From NCBI GenBank assembly GCA_039822105.1, contig JBCBMW010000003.1:186001-250000 (forward strand): DNA of 64,000 bases, in the 5' to 3' direction. Numbering within the stretch: position 1 is the stretch's first letter; each line of letters opens with the position of its first letter. Below the pieces are notes generated by a model. The model worked only from the letters and a program-made list of their open reading frames with translations, ran no database searches and was not told where the DNA came from. Of the stretch, positions 55,215-63,792 are shown piece by piece. The translations under genes were made by a program, and so were the position numbers. The stretch is from Parvularcula sp039822105. Its GTDB lineage: Bacteria > Pseudomonadota > Alphaproteobacteria > Caulobacterales > Parvularculaceae.

Positions 55215-56689
55215 CGGCAAGGGTCCTCATGTTCCAGGGCACAGGCTCGGACGTCGGCAAATCGCTCCTCACCGCCATCTTTTGCCGTTTGGCAGTCCGC
55301 CGAGGCCTCTCTGTCGCACCGTTCAAGCCTCAGAACATGTCCAACAACGCCGCGGCTTGCGGGTCCGGCGGTGAAATCGGTCGCGCCCAGGCGTTGCAAG
55401 CCCTGGCTGCAGGGCTTGATCCCCATACGGACATGAACCCAGTTCTTCTCAAGCCGCAAACGGACCGGGCCGCGCAGGTCGTTGTCCAAGGACAAGCCCT
55501 CGAAGCGATGGACGCGGCCGACTACATGGCCTCAAGAGACATGTTGATGACGCCGGTGATGGAGAGCTTCGAGAGGCTCACGTCTCGCTTTGACCTCGTC
55601 CTGGTCGAAGGCGCCGGTAGCCCAGCGGAGGTCAACCTGCGGCAGCGCGATATCGCGAATATGGGTTTTGCACGGCGCGCCGGCGTCCCCGTGTGCCTGA
55701 TCGGCGATATCGACCACGGCGGTGTGATCGCCAGTTTGGTGGGCACAAAGACGGTCATGGCCCCCGATGACGCCGCGATGGTCACAAGCTTTCTCGTCAA
55801 CAAGTTTCGAGGAGATCTCAAGCTGTTCGACGACGGGGTGACAGCGATCGAAGATCGAACCGGATGGCCCTGCCTCGGGGTCATTCCGTGGTTAAGGTCC
55901 GCAAGCCGTCTGCCTGCAGAGGATGCAGTGGTTCTGGATCAGCCAACAGAGGCCCCAGCTGGTGGCCTGAAGATCGCAGCACCGATGCTCTCCCGGATGG
56001 CCAATTTCGACGATGCCGACCCGCTGAAGATGGAACCTCACGTGGCTTTTCAATGGGTTCCGCCAGGGCGGCCGATCCCGCGCGATACCGACGTGATCAT
56101 CCTTTTTGGAACGAAGTCGACCATTGGCGATCTCCGCTTTCTTCGGCAGCAAGGTTGGGACCACGATATCCTGGCCCATGCGAGGTCGGGACGCCGTGTG
56201 CTCGGCCTTTGCGGCGGCTACCAGATGCTCGGCATGACCATCTCAGACCCTGACGGGGTGGACGGATCACCAGGCGACGTTGACGGGTTGGGCCTCCTCG
56301 ATGTCCAAACGACCATGCTTCCGGTGAAAAGGATCGCACCTGTCCAAGCCAGATGTTGCCAGACATCAGAACACATCTCAGGTTACGAGATTCATATGGG
56401 CATCACCGATGGTCCTGATACCGATCGTCCATTTGCCAAAACCAGCGACGGGCCCGAGGGTGCGCGCAGCATCAATGGGCTGATCGAAGGCAGCTATCTG
56501 CACGGCGTGTTCACAAGCGACGCATTCCGCCGGACTTGGCTCACTCGCGCTCAAGGCCAGGGCTCCGCTGCATTGTCCTACGAACGAGAAGTTCAGCACG
56601 CCCTTGATCACCTTACGGACGAAGTCGAGACGACCATCGATGTCGATGCTGTTTTCGCCCAAGCCAGAATGCCCGGTTGGTCGCCTTGA
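55211..56689 (+). CDS. cobQ: Cobyric acid synthase (glutamine-hydrolysing)
   Basis: This amidotransferase adds four amides to adenosyl-cobyrinic acid a,c-diamide, using glutamine and ATP. The 492-residue protein has the N-terminal ATP-binding block MFQGTGSDVGKSLL, FKPQNMSNNAA, VEGAGSPAEVNL, and a C-terminal class I glutaminase-like domain with the nucleophile cysteine in GLCGGYQMLG and the histidine in LHGVF. The start is a GTG at 55211 overlapping the btuD stop by 4 bp. It ends the transport operon, so it too should be under riboswitch control. The genes of the corrin ring are not in the window. Confidence 0.95.
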   Translation: MTARVLMFQGTGSDVGKSLLTAIFCRLAVRRGLSVAPFKPQNMSNNAAACGSGGEIGRAQALQALAAGLDPHTDMNPVLLKPQTDRAAQVVVQGQALEAMDAADYMASRDMLMTPVMESFERLTSRFDLVLVEGAGSPAEVNLRQRDIANMGFARRAGVPVCLIGDIDHGGVIASLVGTKTVMAPDDAAMVTSFLVNKFRGDLKLFDDGVTAIEDRTGWPCLGVIPWLRSASRLPAEDAVVLDQPTEAPAGGLKIAAPMLSRMANFDDADPLKMEPHVAFQWVPPGRPIPRDTDVIILFGTKSTIGDLRFLRQQGWDHDILAHARSGRRVLGLCGGYQMLGMTISDPDGVDGSPGDVDGLGLLDVQTTMLPVKRIAPVQARCCQTSEHISGYEIHMGITDGPDTDRPFAKTSDGPEGARSINGLIEGSYLHGVFTSDAFRRTWLTRAQGQGSAALSYEREVQHALDHLTDEVETTIDVDAVFAQARMPGWSP

Positions 56690-56776
56690 AGCCTATCCCT
56701 GGAGCCAGACAGGTGCCTGCACTGCCGAAGTCCTCTTTAGCACAGCTGATAGGCGTCGTTGGTGAACTGACCGCGA

Positions 56777-58378
56777 TCACTCGGTGGCAGCAATAACTTC
56801 AGACAGCAGGTCTTTGCCAGTTACTGAGGAAGCGCAAATCAACCCGCCCATGAGGGCACCGATGATCCCATCGGCCGTCACGTCCTGACCACTCAAATAG
56901 AGACCCTTAATCGGTGACGGCGCGCGCAGCCAGGTCTTGGAGAACTTTTCGGGCGTGCTCTCGACCCCCATAAACCCGCCAAACTGGCGTTTGGTGAAGG
57001 TTTCATAGGTCAGAGGCGTCGACACCTCCGCGATATCAATGGCTTGCGTAACACCAGGTACAAACCGCTCGAGCTCCGTGAGCAGACGAGCCTTGATCGT
57101 ATCCTTCAACTGCTCGTAGTCCGCGCCGCGCTTCATCCACGGTGTGCCCGCCCAACACTTGAAGTGCTCGAAATTGGTGTAGGCGTACATCTCAATCGTT
57201 GCCTTATTAGGATGGGTTTCATCCCAACTGGGATCTTTCGCGGACGGAAAGGTCGTGAACGTCCAAGGGAACGGCGCGTCGAACTCCTCTTTGTGCCGAG
57301 CAAGGTTGGCCTCAAAGTCGTTCGAAGGGTGGGCCCAAACGTTCGCGCCGTCTATCCCGAGAGACTGGGCGCTTGCGCTCAGGCCCAAATTGATGCCGAC
57401 AACGGCGTAGGTGTCGTCAACCTCATCAAGCTTGGCCTCAAGTTCGAAAGCCTGCCGGTCTTCTGCTGATAGCAAACGACCAAAGGTGTTCTGTACGCCT
57501 GCATTGCTGACGATCGTCTTGGCCCGAACGGTCTCACCAGACGTCAGCTGAACCCCTGCGGCCCTGCCATCCTCGGTGATGATCGCTGCAACTTCTGCAC
57601 TGTGGTAAACGGCGCCGCCGGCACTCTCAACGATGGGCATCATGTTGTCGGCGAGAACCGCCGCACCGCCCACCGGATAACTGCCGCCGTCCATATAGTG
57701 CTTGTTCAGCATACAGTGCATAGCAAACGAGCTACGGTGCGGAGGCGAGCTGTAATCGCCCCAGTTGGCGCAGAGAACAGCGATCAGCTCTTGGTTGCTT
57801 GTTAGCGCCTGCAGCGCATCAATCGTGCGCTCGTTCGCATGCTCGAAGAAAGGTGCGAACGCGTCCTTGGGGAACTGTGACGCCACCTTCTCGGGCAGCG
57901 CCTTCTGGGCAAAAAAGGCGTTGGACGTGCGGTTCACATGGACAACAAGATCCATATACGTATCGATCGCGTCGGCGTCGTCCGGGAACCACGTCTTCAG
58001 CGCCTCGGCAAAAGCGACGCGCCCGGCCGGAACCTCGTAGACACGATCCGCAATCACCATTTTGTTGTAGATCTCAGGCAAGGGCGCCCATTGAATGCCG
58101 CCGTCGGTCAGGTACTTGAACAGCCGGTGCGTCACACGCTTAGGATCAGCAACATCGCCGATATAGTGAAGACCGGTGTTCCACCGATACCCGCCCCGCG
58201 AATAGCTTTGCGTTAATCCGCCCACGACGCTGTTCTGTTCAAGGACCAGAACACGCATCCCTTGTTTGGCGAGCATGACCGCAGCTGTCATACCGCCCAT
58301 CCCCGAGCCTACGATGATGGCGTCAAAATCGCCCTCGATCCCTTTGTGCTTGCGATAGGGTTGGCCCGTGGTGTGCAT
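56777..58378 (-). CDS. FAD-dependent oxidoreductase of the CrtI/retinol saturase type
   Basis: This 533-residue protein belongs to the phytoene desaturase / carotene isomerase / all-trans-retinol saturase superfamily, which desaturates, isomerises or saturates polyenes. It has the FAD dinucleotide-binding VGSGMGGMTAAVMLA near residues 24-38, LEQNSVVGG, SNAGVQNTF, and the C-terminal YLSGQDVTADGIIGALMGG. There is no signal peptide. The ATG at 58378 lies 5 nt after GGAGG; an ATG one codon earlier is too close. The exact substrate is open. With a carotenoid oxygenase elsewhere in the window and an SDR just upstream, retinoid or carotenoid metabolism is a possibility, not a demonstration. Confidence 0.88.
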   Translation of the reverse strand: MHTTGQPYRKHKGIEGDFDAIIVGSGMGGMTAAVMLAKQGMRVLVLEQNSVVGGLTQSYSRGGYRWNTGLHYIGDVADPKRVTHRLFKYLTDGGIQWAPLPEIYNKMVIADRVYEVPAGRVAFAEALKTWFPDDADAIDTYMDLVVHVNRTSNAFFAQKALPEKVASQFPKDAFAPFFEHANERTIDALQALTSNQELIAVLCANWGDYSSPPHRSSFAMHCMLNKHYMDGGSYPVGGAAVLADNMMPIVESAGGAVYHSAEVAAIITEDGRAAGVQLTSGETVRAKTIVSNAGVQNTFGRLLSAEDRQAFELEAKLDEVDDTYAVVGINLGLSASAQSLGIDGANVWAHPSNDFEANLARHKEEFDAPFPWTFTTFPSAKDPSWDETHPNKATIEMYAYTNFEHFKCWAGTPWMKRGADYEQLKDTIKARLLTELERFVPGVTQAIDIAEVSTPLTYETFTKRQFGGFMGVESTPEKFSKTWLRAPSPIKGLYLSGQDVTADGIIGALMGGLICASSVTGKDLLSEVIAATE

Positions 58379-58440
58379 CATGTCCTCCCGGCGGCTGGAT
58401 GTTCTTTGTTTTCCGAGCCGTATAGCACCTGACTATGTCA

Positions 58441-58466
58441 CCACCAGAGCCCTGCGGCTCTGGTGG
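58441..58466 (-). terminator. Strong hairpin between SDR and flavoprotein genes
   Basis: An 11-bp perfect stem (CCACCAGAGCC at 58441-58451 pairing with GGCTCTGGTGG at 58456-58466) has a 4-nt loop. It lies between the SDR stop and the flavoprotein start, both on the minus strand. It lacks a clean T-run on that strand, so termination might be partial. It may mean the two genes are not simply one operon. Confidence 0.55.
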
Positions 58467-58499
58467 CGTCTTATTGCTCTCTCGATGATCAGCAGACGG

Positions 58500-59243
58500 C
58501 TACATTTCCTGAGCTGTCGGCCTGATCACCATTTCATTGACATCGACGTCGCTCGGTTGCTCGATCGCATAGGCCACCGCCCGCGCTATTGAATCGGCAC
58601 CGATAGCGACAGCGCCATACATGTCACCCATGGCCGACGCGCTCTTGGGGTGCTTCGTCCCCTGAACAAGCTCAGTATCGACCATACCGGGTTCGATCGT
58701 CGTCACACGGATATCTTTCCCCGCCTCCATGCGAACGCCCTCACCAATGGCGCGAACGGCAAACTTTGTTCCGCAATAGACCGCACCGCCTCGAAACACT
58801 TTCAAGCCCGCGGTCGAAGAAATGTTGATGATATGACCACTCTTCTGTTCCCGGAAGATGGGCAAAGATGCGGCGACCCCGTAAAGAACACCCTTCACGT
58901 TAATATCGATCATGCGGTCCCACTCATCCGTACGAAGTGCACTCATGGGCGCAATCGCCATAAGACCGGCATTGTTCACCATCACGTCGATGCGCCCAAA
59001 GCTGCTGATCGCCTTCTGAACGAGCGCTTCGACGTCCTCACGCACCGTGACGTCACAAACGACATGGTCCGCTTCGCCGCCTTGAGCCCGAATGTCAGCA
59101 ACAATGCTTTTGAGGTTGTCCTCACGGCGGGCCCCCAAAACGACCTTGGCACCCAGCTGGGCCAGATGGCGCGCCATGGCTTCACCAAGCCCACTGCTGG
59201 CGCCGGTGATAACGATGACTTTGTTATCGATGTTCTCGCTCAT
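58500..59243 (-). CDS. Short-chain dehydrogenase/reductase
   Basis: This 247-residue cytoplasmic NAD(P)-dependent oxidoreductase has the classical SDR features: TGASSGLG cofactor motif at residues 13-20, NNAG, the catalytic serine in ISSTAG, and YCGTK (Tyr-x-x-x-Lys). An arginine pair after the second strand (GARRED) favours NADP over NAD. The C-terminal part (VDVNEMVIRPTAQEM) is that of the YdfG/clavulanate dehydrogenase-like group, whose substrates vary, from hydroxyacids to retinol-like alcohols. It lies upstream of the flavoprotein gene on the same strand, with a hairpin between. Confidence 0.93.
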   Translation of the reverse strand: MSENIDNKVIVITGASSGLGEAMARHLAQLGAKVVLGARREDNLKSIVADIRAQGGEADHVVCDVTVREDVEALVQKAISSFGRIDVMVNNAGLMAIAPMSALRTDEWDRMIDINVKGVLYGVAASLPIFREQKSGHIINISSTAGLKVFRGGAVYCGTKFAVRAIGEGVRMEAGKDIRVTTIEPGMVDTELVQGTKHPKSASAMGDMYGAVAIGADSIARAVAYAIEQPSDVDVNEMVIRPTAQEM

Positions 59244-59690
59244 GGTCGGCTCAATCTCCCGTTTATGTGCTCCGAATGGAGGATTTATCTGGTAAAGCCA
59301 ATGGGTAGGCTAGCATGAGAACCGGGGAGCGATCCAACGAGCGAAGCAGTTTGTGGTATGCTCTGTGTAAGAACATTATTGTGTTGACCTGCCGGTCGGT
59401 AGAACCCACGCCCTCGAGAGCTTGCCGTGCCCATTGCATCGATCTGCATCAGGACAGAAGACCAGAACTGAACAGGGTAGCCAGAAGAAACGCGGCACCT
59501 GGACGGTCAATCAGCCGTTCGTCGAAACACGGGTCACCGCCCTGGCCGCGTTTTGCATAAGCCACCGAAACGCATTCCAATTCGTCGAATGTTATCAAAT
59601 GGCCGCACGCAAAATATGACTTGAAGCCTCGCTGGCGAGCTGCTTGCCTCGACCAAGGTATTGGTGTCGTCCAACACCGGGGGTGAAATC
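59244..59690. promoter_or_regulatory. Divergent intergenic region with a TetR-like operator
   Basis: In the 447 bp between the SDR and the lipoprotein genes no coding frame is convincing; small frames of 60-80 codons lack known features. ACCTGCCGGTCGGT at 59387-59400 has dyad symmetry (ACCNNCCGGNNGGT), the style of a TetR-family operator. A TetR gene lies elsewhere in this window, but nothing links the two. The region should hold the promoter of each flanking gene. Confidence 0.4.
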
Positions 59691-61613
59691 ATGTTGCTGC
59701 AACGGTTGTCTTTTTTGATGGCGCTACCAGTCCTTGCGCTGTCCGCGTGTAGCGGTGGCGGCGGCAGCAGCGGCGGTTCACCAGAAAGTACCGCACCGAC
59801 GCCTCCCGGGCTCTCTGTCTTTTCAACCATCACGCTCCAGGAGTCGCAGGGCCTTTCAACAGGCGTGAACACCAGCGCGAGCGACGGCGGCGAGCTGACC
59901 GTGTCGCTGAGCGGCCCTGATGCTGCGCTTTTCAGCGTTGCCAATGGCCTTCTCACCGCGAACCAGAACTTCGACTTCGAGGCTCCTGCCGACGCCGATG
60001 GCGACAATGTCTACGAAATCACCATCACGGTCACAGAGGCCGGGACAGGGCTGAGCACCAGCCAAGATGTCACCATCACCATTCGTGATGAAACCGGGGA
60101 CGGTATCACCAAACTTGAGGGTACCGTGCCCGGCGATCTGTGGGGTACTTCTGTTCAATGGTTTGAGGGGATCACCACTGACGATAAGGAATATCTTGGC
60201 CTCGGGCTCGACACTGTGGGCAGCAAACAGACCGTGACAGCGGGCGCCCTGGTCCGGACAGATCGGCTGTTTGCGGATGATACCAACCGGCGCGTCGACC
60301 TGAACAACCTCTCTCGCAATGACGGCATCACGTTCATCGACAGCTCGGCTTCGGCGCCACTGGTCCGTTCGTTTTCCGCGCGTTCAGGCCTGGTGCTCCT
60401 TACACGGCCTGAAGAGGATCTTCCCAACGATGGCCTTGTCGATGATCTGATCGCCTTCACCTACTCAGATCCCGACTCCGCGTCGGGTGCGGTGAATGCA
60501 GCAATTGATGCCAATGCCTTCCCGGTTCAAACTGGGCTCGCCGATTTCAATCGGCCTCGCGACAACGTCACTTATCTCAGCACCAAAGACTCAGATAACG
60601 CGGACCCAAGTGCTGCTTTGCTCGGCGCCAACTTGGTCGATGATCTCGGTGTGGAAGATGTCGTGGTGAAGACGCCCGACGGGTACCGATTTTTTGACGG
60701 TCGCCTTGCGTTGTCGGACACCGCCACAGGCTTTCTCGACCAGGCGGACGACCCCTCGCGGAGCAAACTTCTACGCGTGAGCGGCGAGAGTCAGCTGATC
60801 ACCATTTTCAGTGTCTTGGGCAACAGCACAGCCGATGTTGTTCTCCTCAATGAAGGCGGTCCACTGCAAATTATTGATGTCGATGCGATTTTTGCCGAGG
60901 CGGCCGCCGAGATCACTGTCAGCGATCTGCCGAGCAGTGCGGTTCGCGAGGTGATCAGCCCCGACTTCACAGGAAGCGTGCCGGTCTCGTTGTCAGCAGG
61001 CGATCTCACCGCCGAGAGCACGCAAGACATCGCCTTCGTGCTTGACTATCCCGGCGACCCGACCCGCGAACGATCAGCATTCGTACTCTTTGGCACCAGC
61101 TTTCAGCTGGACGCTCTAAGCCCTCCAGGCAACCCCACAGGATCGTTCGATGACCTCGGCGTTGTGGAGATACTTCTTGGCGACTTTAGCGGACCAGTCA
61201 GTGTCGACATCATTTGGAGCCTGACGAATGACCCCAGCGGCGAGTTGGTGATCGGCACCCCTGGCCGCGCCTACGTCGTAGAAGGACCCGCTATTGCCGC
61301 GCAGAGCGGTTCGGTGAGCATCGGCGACTTCTCAAACAACAGATACTTTGAGATCGTGCGCGATCAGGGCACTGGCGCCGCTGCCACTGCGTACCCGCTG
61401 GGAGCTGATTCATTTGCCGTACCGTTCGATGGCGGCAACGCGACCGCCTTCGCGATTGGCGTACCGATCGATCAAAATGATGCCTCGGGCACGGAAACCA
61501 CAGCAGACGCTTTTGGCGCGGTATACGTCCTTCCTCCACCAATCACCGAGAGCGCATTCACACTGACCAATCCAATCGACCTTGATGCCGTCGACGCGAG
61601 CCTAGCGCCTTAG
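59691..61613 (+). CDS. Large lipoprotein with cadherin-like domain
   Basis: The 640-residue protein has a lipoprotein signal (lipobox LSAC followed by SGGGGSSGG), so it is anchored to a membrane, probably the outer membrane. The first mature domain (about 35-140) has cadherin-like motifs: ANQNFDFEAPADADGDNVYEI and VTITIRDE. The rest (about 140-640) has weak repeats with aspartate-rich, FG-GAP/integrin-like turns (GTSVQWFEGI, EILLGDFSGP, ELVIGTPGRAYVV). Such proteins often bind calcium and sugars or other surface proteins. The start at 59691 follows GGGGGTGA. No neighbour suggests a more specific role. Confidence 0.75.
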   Translation: MLLQRLSFLMALPVLALSACSGGGGSSGGSPESTAPTPPGLSVFSTITLQESQGLSTGVNTSASDGGELTVSLSGPDAALFSVANGLLTANQNFDFEAPADADGDNVYEITITVTEAGTGLSTSQDVTITIRDETGDGITKLEGTVPGDLWGTSVQWFEGITTDDKEYLGLGLDTVGSKQTVTAGALVRTDRLFADDTNRRVDLNNLSRNDGITFIDSSASAPLVRSFSARSGLVLLTRPEEDLPNDGLVDDLIAFTYSDPDSASGAVNAAIDANAFPVQTGLADFNRPRDNVTYLSTKDSDNADPSAALLGANLVDDLGVEDVVVKTPDGYRFFDGRLALSDTATGFLDQADDPSRSKLLRVSGESQLITIFSVLGNSTADVVLLNEGGPLQIIDVDAIFAEAAAEITVSDLPSSAVREVISPDFTGSVPVSLSAGDLTAESTQDIAFVLDYPGDPTRERSAFVLFGTSFQLDALSPPGNPTGSFDDLGVVEILLGDFSGPVSVDIIWSLTNDPSGELVIGTPGRAYVVEGPAIAAQSGSVSIGDFSNNRYFEIVRDQGTGAAATAYPLGADSFAVPFDGGNATAFAIGVPIDQNDASGTETTADAFGAVYVLPPPITESAFTLTNPIDLDAVDASLAP

Positions 61614-62458
61614 GCACAGCACTTGCGGCTTGGAACGCGGAGCATTCAGGTTGGTGCGGCCTGAGCGATCGACCTTGCAATCGTTGCTCGCCACCAGGAG
61701 GCGGATGCTCCAGAGCGATAGGCGAACCTCTCAGTGCCTTGTTGGACCCGATTCACAAACGAAGACGTACCTGGGACACGCTCTGCGTTGTTGCCGCCGA
61801 TATGCACCTCGGCGCCGCAGTGATCACCTCAACCCGGAGGCATCGATCTTTCATGCGCCGCAGACTGTCGGTATGCATGGAAGAGAGCGAGGGTCTTTCT
61901 TGCCAGTTTGGGAGGGACATTTCTCCCCTCGTCACCGCTGCAAAGAGTTCCGCAGAGGTCGGTTCAGCCTTACGCATTGCTGCAGCGCAACAGCATTCCG
62001 AGGTTTCCCCCTGCGTATGCGACCCGCTCTTCCGTAAGGGGAAAACTGAATCTGTTCCGATCCAGGATGAAAGACATTCTTCGTTGATGGTGGTTGGCAT
62101 AATGACGATCATGGTGTTCTCCATATCCAGGAAGCCAGACAACCGATCGTTCAGCGGCCATGCCGAAATTCGCTACATGTTCAGTCAGTGCCGCGTTTTT
62201 TCGGGCCTGCTGCATGCCGCTATCCAGGCTTAAGACGGAGTGCGAGAAACACCACCGACTCCAATCATTGGTCTGAGGTCAGGTTTGACGAGAACGGTGC
62301 GAAGGTTTTTTGGCGATGAGCAAGACCACTCTTCGGACTCGGACTTGCCGGCGCGTGTTGTTGCGGTGTCAACGATCGACGCGACCGACGAACAGAGTCG
62401 GCAGCGCATGTTTGATGAGGTGGCTGAAGAACGCCGCGATCTTGGGGCGGAGATGGGG
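61614..62458. other. Region with no convincing gene
   Basis: The 845 bp after the lipoprotein gene hold several competing open frames of 110-165 codons on both strands. A 119-codon minus-strand frame (61753-62112) starts with an ATG behind GGAG and contains EPTSAELFAAVTRGE; a plus-strand frame (62240-62584) starts with GTG and includes DEQSRQRMFDEVAEERRDL. None belongs to a family I recognise. If either small gene is real it needs proof, and I list neither as a gene. Confidence 0.3.
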
Positions 62459-62728
62459 TTAGCCGACCTTTTGAAGGCGCCGACAAAAACCTTGCACCCC
62501 TCGGAGCGGGCGCGGCGCATCGGGATCATTGCTTCGCCAAGTTTGCATACCTGCAAGGAAGTAGCCGCGGCGGCAGGTGCTTGAGGACCGGTTGCCGGTT
62601 GGCTCCCCCCTTGGGCCCAAGGTGTTGATCGCAACCGTCTGTGATGTGTCGATCCAAGCGGCAATATCTGCACACAGGCCTTTCACTTCAAAAAGGCCAC
62701 CAAATTCGCGCGCTTCGATCCCCACCAT
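62459..62728 (-). CDS. Possible small protein coupled to the metalloprotease gene
   Basis: The 89-codon frame begins with an ATG whose A is the last base of the upstream metalloprotease stop codon (TGATG), a classic coupling signal, and codon choice in its first half looks normal. The first 45 residues (EFGGLFEVKGLCADIAAW, then IDTSQTVAINTLGP) are protein-like; the second half is arginine-rich and less so, and a six-C run at about 62605-62610 could mask a frameshift. It overlaps a plus-strand frame at 62459-62584, and only one is likely to be real. No family is recognised. Confidence 0.4.
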   Translation of the reverse strand: MVGIEAREFGGLFEVKGLCADIAAWIDTSQTVAINTLGPRGEPTGNRSSSTCRRGYFLAGMQTWRSNDPDAPRPLRGVQGFCRRLQKVG

Positions 62729-63792
62729 CAATTCACCTGCACTGCAGCGCTCCTCAAACGGATCTGTTGGGCCAAGGCGCGCGTCGAGAGGTCGCCAATC
62801 ATGGGTCGTGGCCGGACCATTGATGGGGTGAAGACCACCGATGGCGCTTTGATAGACGGGAAGGTTGTCTCCATTTCCTGACAGCGAAGCCCGAGGCCTG
62901 TGAGCGTGCCAGGCTCACCCGCTTGATGCGTGCCATAGAGACCGATTGCCCGACCACCCTCACCGCACGCACTGGAGGATGAGCGCCCGGAGTCCACGCC
63001 GGCCACCGAATTGGTGACGCCAGCATCGCAAGAGATGGCCACCTGCCCGATTCCGCGTCGCGTTCGCTTGATGCTCATGCCTTGGATATGCGAGCCAGGA
63101 TTGCAGCCTACCTCAAAGGGCTCACCCAAACCCATGCCGGTTTTCGCCAGAATGACCTCGTCGCTCATTTCGTCCCGCTTTAAGCGAGAATCGTCGCCGC
63201 CCCAGGTGCAACTGCTGATTTGAAAGGGCACGGAGAAACGTCGCTCGTTCGGTTGCGTCGTTGATGCGGAAAAGGGATGGCTCCAGCCTTTGTTGTGACT
63301 GACCTCATGCGCAATCACTGACGCGAGATATTCTGTACTCCTTGTATCGATGGGTGTGTTGCGGAACACCATCGCTTCGTAAGGGATCCCAATATGGGCA
63401 CAGGCCGTCCCCCCGCACGTGATCGCGTCTTCCTCTTCAGGATCAATCGGGCGATCAAAACACTGGATCCGTGTGGGCAGGGGCTCTCTCAATCGACTGA
63501 CGATATGCTCCGGGCTTGCGCCGCGGTCCCACGTAAGGGTGCGATTGGCCAAACAGGTCTCCAGTGCCCCGCCATTGTCGAGCAAAGGCACGAGGTACTC
63601 CATGGCGGCCTGGAGTTTCACCTGCCGCTCTGGCGTGCAGTCAACGAACTCGATTTGTCCGTTGATTTGCTGCGTCAATTGCCCGACATCCGCTGCCGCA
63701 CGAGCGGGAGCCCCGAGGACCACCATCACGCACAGCACCCCGCGGACAACGATCCGTAAACGGTGTTGAGATCCAGTTGCCCCTTGATGCAT
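62728..63792 (-). CDS. Secreted zinc metalloprotease-like protein (HExxHxxGxxH)
   Basis: The 354-residue protein has a signal sequence (hydrophobic core at about 14-33 ending in ARAAA). The zinc-site HEVSHNKGWSH at residues 162-172 has the metzincin pattern HExxHxxGxxH, in which three histidines bind zinc and the glutamate acts as base. Several cysteine pairs (about Cys52, Cys80, Cys111, Cys126, Cys131) suggest a disulfide-bonded export domain. The remainder is not clearly related to a known metzincin family, so the substrate is unknown. The start at 63792 follows an AGGGGGTG-type ribosome binding site. A small frame is coupled to its end. Confidence 0.78.
   Translation of the reverse strand: MHQGATGSQHRLRIVVRGVLCVMVVLGAPARAAADVGQLTQQINGQIEFVDCTPERQVKLQAAMEYLVPLLDNGGALETCLANRTLTWDRGASPEHIVSRLREPLPTRIQCFDRPIDPEEEDAITCGGTACAHIGIPYEAMVFRNTPIDTRSTEYLASVIAHEVSHNKGWSHPFSASTTQPNERRFSVPFQISSCTWGGDDSRLKRDEMSDEVILAKTGMGLGEPFEVGCNPGSHIQGMSIKRTRRGIGQVAISCDAGVTNSVAGVDSGRSSSSACGEGGRAIGLYGTHQAGEPGTLTGLGLRCQEMETTFPSIKAPSVVFTPSMVRPRPMIGDLSTRALAQQIRLRSAAVQVN

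Noticed and set aside
59315..59619. Small frames before the cadherin lipoprotein
   Set aside because: They have no recognisable features or ribosome binding site, and the proposed proteins overlap each other.
61739..62233. 164-codon + strand frame, and overlapping frames on both strands
   Set aside because: They conflict with each other and none has a recognisable domain; I report the region as gene-poor instead.
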